From Leucobacter sp. OLIS6 (GTDB lineage: Bacteria > Actinomycetota > Actinomycetes > Actinomycetales > Microbacteriaceae): 64,000 bases of DNA. This document shows positions 60,841 to 64,000 of the stretch, piece after piece. The stretch covers positions 1-64,000 of the forward strand of contig NZ_MRAV01000012.1 in NCBI RefSeq assembly GCF_002752355.1, read 5' to 3'. How positions within the stretch are numbered: position 1 is the first letter of the stretch; every line of letters starts with the position of its first letter. Below the pieces are notes generated by a model. It saw nothing but the letters and a program-made list of their open reading frames with translations, was not told where the DNA came from and did not search any database. The position numbers and the translations under genes were made by a program.

Positions 60841-62117
60841 TCCGTAGCTCCTTCGCGAACGGGCGGCAGGGCGGCGATGCGGTCGATCGCCGCGCGCAGG
60901 GTGTCGGGCGCGCAGGCGAGGTTGACGCGCACGTGCCCGGCACCGCCCGCCCCGAACGCACGCCCGTTGCTCAGCGCGACCCGGGCGTCCGCGAGAATCC
61001 GCGCGTGGGGATCCTCGCCGAGGCCGGCGCCGCGGAGGTCGAGCCAGGCGAGGTAGCCCGCGTGCGGCACCGTGAGGCGCGCGCCGGGCAGGCGGTCGGC
61101 GACGAGCTCGCGCAGCAGCGCGACGTTCGCCTCGATGGTCTCGACGGCGCGGTCGAGCCAGTCGCGGGCGTCGCGGAACGCGGCGATGCTGGCGTGCACA
61201 CCGAGGATGCTCGCGCGGGATCCGACCTCCGGCGGCAGCCGGTCCAGCAGCGCGGCGTCGGCGTCGGTCGCCGCGATCACGAGCGAGCACTTGGTCCCCG
61301 CGAGGTTCCAGCCCTTGCTCGCCGAGGTCGCCGTGACCGAGCGCGCGCCGGCGCTCGACGCGACGGGAGCGAACGGCGTGAAGTCGACACCGCGGTGCAC
61401 GAGCGGCGCATGGATCTCGTCGGAGAGCACGAACACGTCGTGGCGCGCCGCGAGCGCGGCCAGCGCGGCCAGCGTCTCGGCCGAGTGCACGAGGCCGTGG
61501 GGGTTGTGCGGGTTGCAGAGCAGGAACGCGTCGACGCCGGTTCCCTCGGCGAACGACGCTTCGACGGCCGCGAGGTCGAGCGTCGCGGCGGGGCCGTCGG
61601 CGGAGTCCGAGACGGCCAGCGGGACCTCGACGACCTCGACGCCGAGCTCCTCGAGCATCTCGAAGAAGGAGGGGTAAGCGGGGGTCGCGAGGGCGACCCG
61701 GCCGCGCGCGCCCGTCGCGGCACCGCGGTCCGCGCGATCGGCGAGGACGAGCCGGAGCACCTCCACGACGCCGGCGCTCACGTCGGTGGCGAGGTGCACG
61801 CGCCCGGGATCGACCTCCCACTCCCAGCGGTCGCGCGCGAAGTCGGCGAACACCGGAGCGAGCGGGCTCCGCGCCTGCCCGTCGAGGTACCCGAAGTCCG
61901 AGGCCGCGACCCGCTCGGCGAGCGCCGAGCGGATCTCGGGGGCGACGGTGTAATCCATCTCCGCGACGAAGAGCGGCAGCACGTCCGCCGGGTAGCGGGT
62001 CCACTTCTGGCTGCTGCGGCCCGCGCGCAACGACGCGGGATCGAGCTGCGCGAAAGGGGTGCCGCTCGGGTCGGTGCCCTGAGGGGCCGGGCAGTCGGGG
62101 TCGCCGTCGGATGACAT
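60837..62117 (-). CDS. MalY/PatB-type aminotransferase-fold C-S lyase
   Basis: 426 residues. LPLFVAEMDYTVAPEIRSALAERVAASDFGYLDG near 47-80 is the PatB/MalY opening. LLCNPHNPHGLVHS near 199-212, FVLSDEIHAPLVHRG near 232-246 and the PLP lysine K268 in ATSASKGWNLAGTKCS follow. Such enzymes cleave cystathionine or cysteine conjugates. With the MetY-like partner, it could interconvert sulfur amino acids, or one may synthesise while the other degrades. The ATG at 62117 was chosen over an upstream ATG six codons earlier; both are possible. Divergent from an aldo/keto reductase over 105 bp. Confidence 0.88.
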   Translation of the reverse strand: MSSDGDPDCPAPQGTDPSGTPFAQLDPASLRAGRSSQKWTRYPADVLPLFVAEMDYTVAPEIRSALAERVAASDFGYLDGQARSPLAPVFADFARDRWEWEVDPGRVHLATDVSAGVVEVLRLVLADRADRGAATGARGRVALATPAYPSFFEMLEELGVEVVEVPLAVSDSADGPAATLDLAAVEASFAEGTGVDAFLLCNPHNPHGLVHSAETLAALAALAARHDVFVLSDEIHAPLVHRGVDFTPFAPVASSAGARSVTATSASKGWNLAGTKCSLVIAATDADAALLDRLPPEVGSRASILGVHASIAAFRDARDWLDRAVETIEANVALLRELVADRLPGARLTVPHAGYLAWLDLRGAGLGEDPHARILADARVALSNGRAFGAGGAGHVRVNLACAPDTLRAAIDRIAALPPVREGATE

Positions 62118-62222
62118 GCCCTCATGCTCGCGCACGCACCCGCGGCGTCCCAAGGCGGCCGGTAAGGGGGCGTCATACTGGGGAAGGCGATGCGGCGGAG
62201 GCCGCGCGGAAGGGCGGACGGC

Positions 62223-63149
62223 ATGCGGCGGACACGATTGGGAGCGCGAGACGCATCGATGCTGGGCCTCGGCATGATGGGACTGGAGCCGCTCGAGGAC
62301 TCGCAGGTCAGAGAACTGTTCGGCACGGCCCGTGAACTCGGGGTCGACGTGTTCGACCACGCCGACATCTACGGGTCGGAGTGGCACGCGTGCGAACGGC
62401 GGTTCGGCGATGCGCTGCGCCTCGGCGCCGCGGAGCGCGACGCGATCGCGATCCAGTCGAAGTGCGGGATCCAGCGCGATGCCCACGGCTTCGACTTCTC
62501 GGCCGAGCACATCGTGCGGCAGGTGGATGGATCCCTGGAAGCGTTGCGGACCGACCGGCTCGACGTGCTCCTGCTGCACCGGCCCGACGCGCTGGTGGAG
62601 CCCGACGAGGTCGCGCGGGCGTTCGACACGCTCGAGGCGGCGGGCAAGGTGCTGGCCTTCGGTGTCTCCAATCACACGCCCGGGCAGATCGAACTGCTGC
62701 GCTCGGCGGTGCGGCAGCCGCTCATCGCGAACCAGGTGCAGTTCGGGCTCGGGCACGCCGGGCTCGTCGCCCAAGGGGTCGCCGCGAACATGGAGGGCGT
62801 CGCGCAGTCGTCGGTGCGCGACGGTGGACTCGTCGACTGGGCGCGGCTGAACGGGGTGCGGCTGCAGGCCTGGTCGCCGTTCCGCCGCGGCTTCTTCGAG
62901 GGGTCCCTCTTCGACGACGGCGCCCCGAGCGCGCTGCGCGACGCGCTGGCCCGAGTCGGGGCGGCGCACGGGCTCACGCCGTCCGGTGTCGCTGCGGCCT
63001 GGATCGCGCGGCACCCGGCCGAGATCCAGACGATCGTGGGCACCATCCGGCCCGAGCGCCTGCGCGAGGCCGCCGCGGGCGTCGACGCGCAGCTGTCCCG
63101 ATCGGAGTGGTACGAGCTGTTCGGCGCCGCGGGATACGAGATCCCGTAG
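62223..63149 (+). CDS. Aldo/keto reductase, YdhF-like
   Basis: 308 residues from ATG 62223 with a GGAAGGGCGGA leader; an in-frame ATG at 62190 is less likely. The tetrad is D45, Y50, K80 and H119 (VFDHADIYGS, QSKCGIQRD, LLLHRPD). The coenzyme part GVAAAWIARHPAEIQTIVGTIRPERLREAA lies near 257-286. The short substrate loops and HRPDALVEPDEVARAF are typical of the YdhF group. Substrate unknown. It ends 6 bp before the convergent membrane protein stop. Confidence 0.88.
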   Translation: MRRTRLGARDASMLGLGMMGLEPLEDSQVRELFGTARELGVDVFDHADIYGSEWHACERRFGDALRLGAAERDAIAIQSKCGIQRDAHGFDFSAEHIVRQVDGSLEALRTDRLDVLLLHRPDALVEPDEVARAFDTLEAAGKVLAFGVSNHTPGQIELLRSAVRQPLIANQVQFGLGHAGLVAQGVAANMEGVAQSSVRDGGLVDWARLNGVRLQAWSPFRRGFFEGSLFDDGAPSALRDALARVGAAHGLTPSGVAAAWIARHPAEIQTIVGTIRPERLREAAAGVDAQLSRSEWYELFGAAGYEIP

Positions 63150-63155
63150 CAGCGT

Positions 63156-64000
63156 CTAGCGTCGGCGCTGCCCCGTGAGCAGGCGCACCGTGCCCGAGGT
63201 GAGGGCCTCGAGCGGACCGCGCCGGTGCAGGCCTGCGAGGATCGCGCCGATGAGGATCGCGCCCGCGAGCTGCAGACCGAAGGCCGGCATGCCGATCGCG
63301 TACCAGGGCAGCGTGCCCGGGTCGGGGACGTCCTGCAGCATGAGCGCTTCCATCGCCGGCTGCACGAGCAGCGCGGTCGCGATCACGTGCAGCGAGTAGA
63401 TGGTGAGCGGGGCGGCGCCCGCCGAACGGAACACGTTCAGTGCGAAACCGGGCTCGCGGCGCGAGCGCCCGCCATCGAAGATCGCGACGAGCAGTCCGAT
63501 CACCAGCAGGGAGATGCCGACGGTGCGCAGGAGGTCGAGCGGCGATCCGGAGTGCGGGGTCGCGACGAGCATCGCCCACGGATCGGCCGAGAACGGGGCG
63601 CCGAAGGTCGGCGAGACGAGCATCGTGCGGAACATCTCGGGATCGACGCCCTCGGGCACCGCGAAGCCGAATCGGTCGAGGTGGGCGACGACCCACATCG
63701 AGACGCCCTGCGCGGCGGCGGCGACGGCAGCTCCGGCTGCGGCCGCGACGAGCGCGGTGCGGCGGAGCGAACCGCGCTCGGTGGCGGCGACGAAGGCGCG
63801 GGCGATGAGGATCCCGATCAGGAGGTACACGACCCACGTGACGGCCGGGTACTCGCCGGTGAGGAACAGGCCGCGGATCGCGCCGGCGGGGTCGCCCGAG
63901 AACGACTCGAAGGTGACGGAGCCGCCCTCGTTGACGACGCCGAGCGCGGATCGCGCCATCGCGTTGAGCGGCGGCACCGCGACGGCGAGCACTGCGGCGA
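63156..64000 (-). CDS. Multi-span membrane protein, DUF418/acyltransferase-like (5' end beyond the window)
   Basis: The frame is open at base 64000, so the N terminus is missing; the visible part is about 281 residues. It has six or seven hydrophobic spans, including WVVYLLIGILIARAFVA, ALVAAAAGAAVAAAAQGVSMWVV and a C-terminal AGAAPLTIYSLHVIATALL. The end LAGAILIGAILAGLHRRGPLEALTSGTVRLL resembles the C-terminal part of DUF418 or related acyltransferase-like membrane proteins. Assignment is tentative. Confidence 0.6.
   Translation of the reverse strand, partial: AAVLAVAVPPLNAMARSALGVVNEGGSVTFESFSGDPAGAIRGLFLTGEYPAVTWVVYLLIGILIARAFVAATERGSLRRTALVAAAAGAAVAAAAQGVSMWVVAHLDRFGFAVPEGVDPEMFRTMLVSPTFGAPFSADPWAMLVATPHSGSPLDLLRTVGISLLVIGLLVAIFDGGRSRREPGFALNVFRSAGAAPLTIYSLHVIATALLVQPAMEALMLQDVPDPGTLPWYAIGMPAFGLQLAGAILIGAILAGLHRRGPLEALTSGTVRLLTGQRRR

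Overview
The window is very GC-rich, uses GTG starts often and packs genes tightly, with many 4-bp ATGA/GTGA start-stop overlaps. It carries actinobacterial hallmarks: a fused biotin carboxylase/BCCP subunit, a paired two-gene HadA/HadB-like MaoC set beside murB, an Eis-type acetyltransferase, an LpdA-type quinone reductase and DUF7507-type surface repeats. A Microbacteriaceae-like member of the Actinomycetota (for example Leucobacter or a relative) is the best guess; this is inferred from gene content, not proven. No tRNA, rRNA, CRISPR array, prophage or insertion sequence was seen.

Layout. 1-6.3 kb: a sigma factor fused to an anti-sigma-like zinc finger and membrane anchor, divergent from a 1549-residue surface protein; the left edge is a 68-bp perfect fold-back. 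6.3-10.3 kb: nnrD, a phospho-sugar mutase and a LacI regulator. 10.4-14.9 kb: an operon of amidohydrolase plus amino-acid-type ABC importer behind two LacI-like boxes. 15-21.4 kb: a small beta-type protein, an Lrp/AsnC regulator and a five-gene peptide/nickel-type ABC importer. 21.4-25.7 kb: a ureide block (DUF6986 aldolase-like protein, single-cysteine Asp/Glu-racemase homologue, allE, allB). 25.8-28.1 kb: a sulfane-sulfur module (CstR-like repressor, two palindromic operators, 61-residue Cys-rich protein, CoA-disulfide reductase-rhodanese fusion).

28.1-41.6 kb is an amine and polyamine block: two flavin amine oxidases, an MHS-type symporter, an XRE-cupin regulator, a PotABCD-like importer, a PuuB-like oxidase, a cupin, a sarcosine-oxidase-like flavoenzyme and a second amidohydrolase. 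The octamer TGAACGAA recurs in the two intergenic regions that flank the symporter and may tie the block into one regulon. 41.6-45.8 kb: a SulP transporter with a very long PLP-dependent amino acid decarboxylase. 46-52 kb: quinone reductase plus cupredoxin lipoprotein, aldo/keto reductase, LLM flavoenzyme, OhrR-like regulator, a small membrane protein and an Eis-like acetyltransferase.

52-59.4 kb is housekeeping: acyl-CoA carboxylase alpha subunit, a DUF937 protein, then a six-gene operon (HadA-like, HadB-like, murB, DUF2520, panC, panB). 59.4-64 kb: two overlapping sulfur amino acid PLP enzymes, another aldo/keto reductase and a membrane protein cut by the right edge. The dominant theme of the accessory part is scavenging of organic nitrogen (amines, ureides, peptides, amino acids), with each block carrying its own regulator and importer or oxidase.
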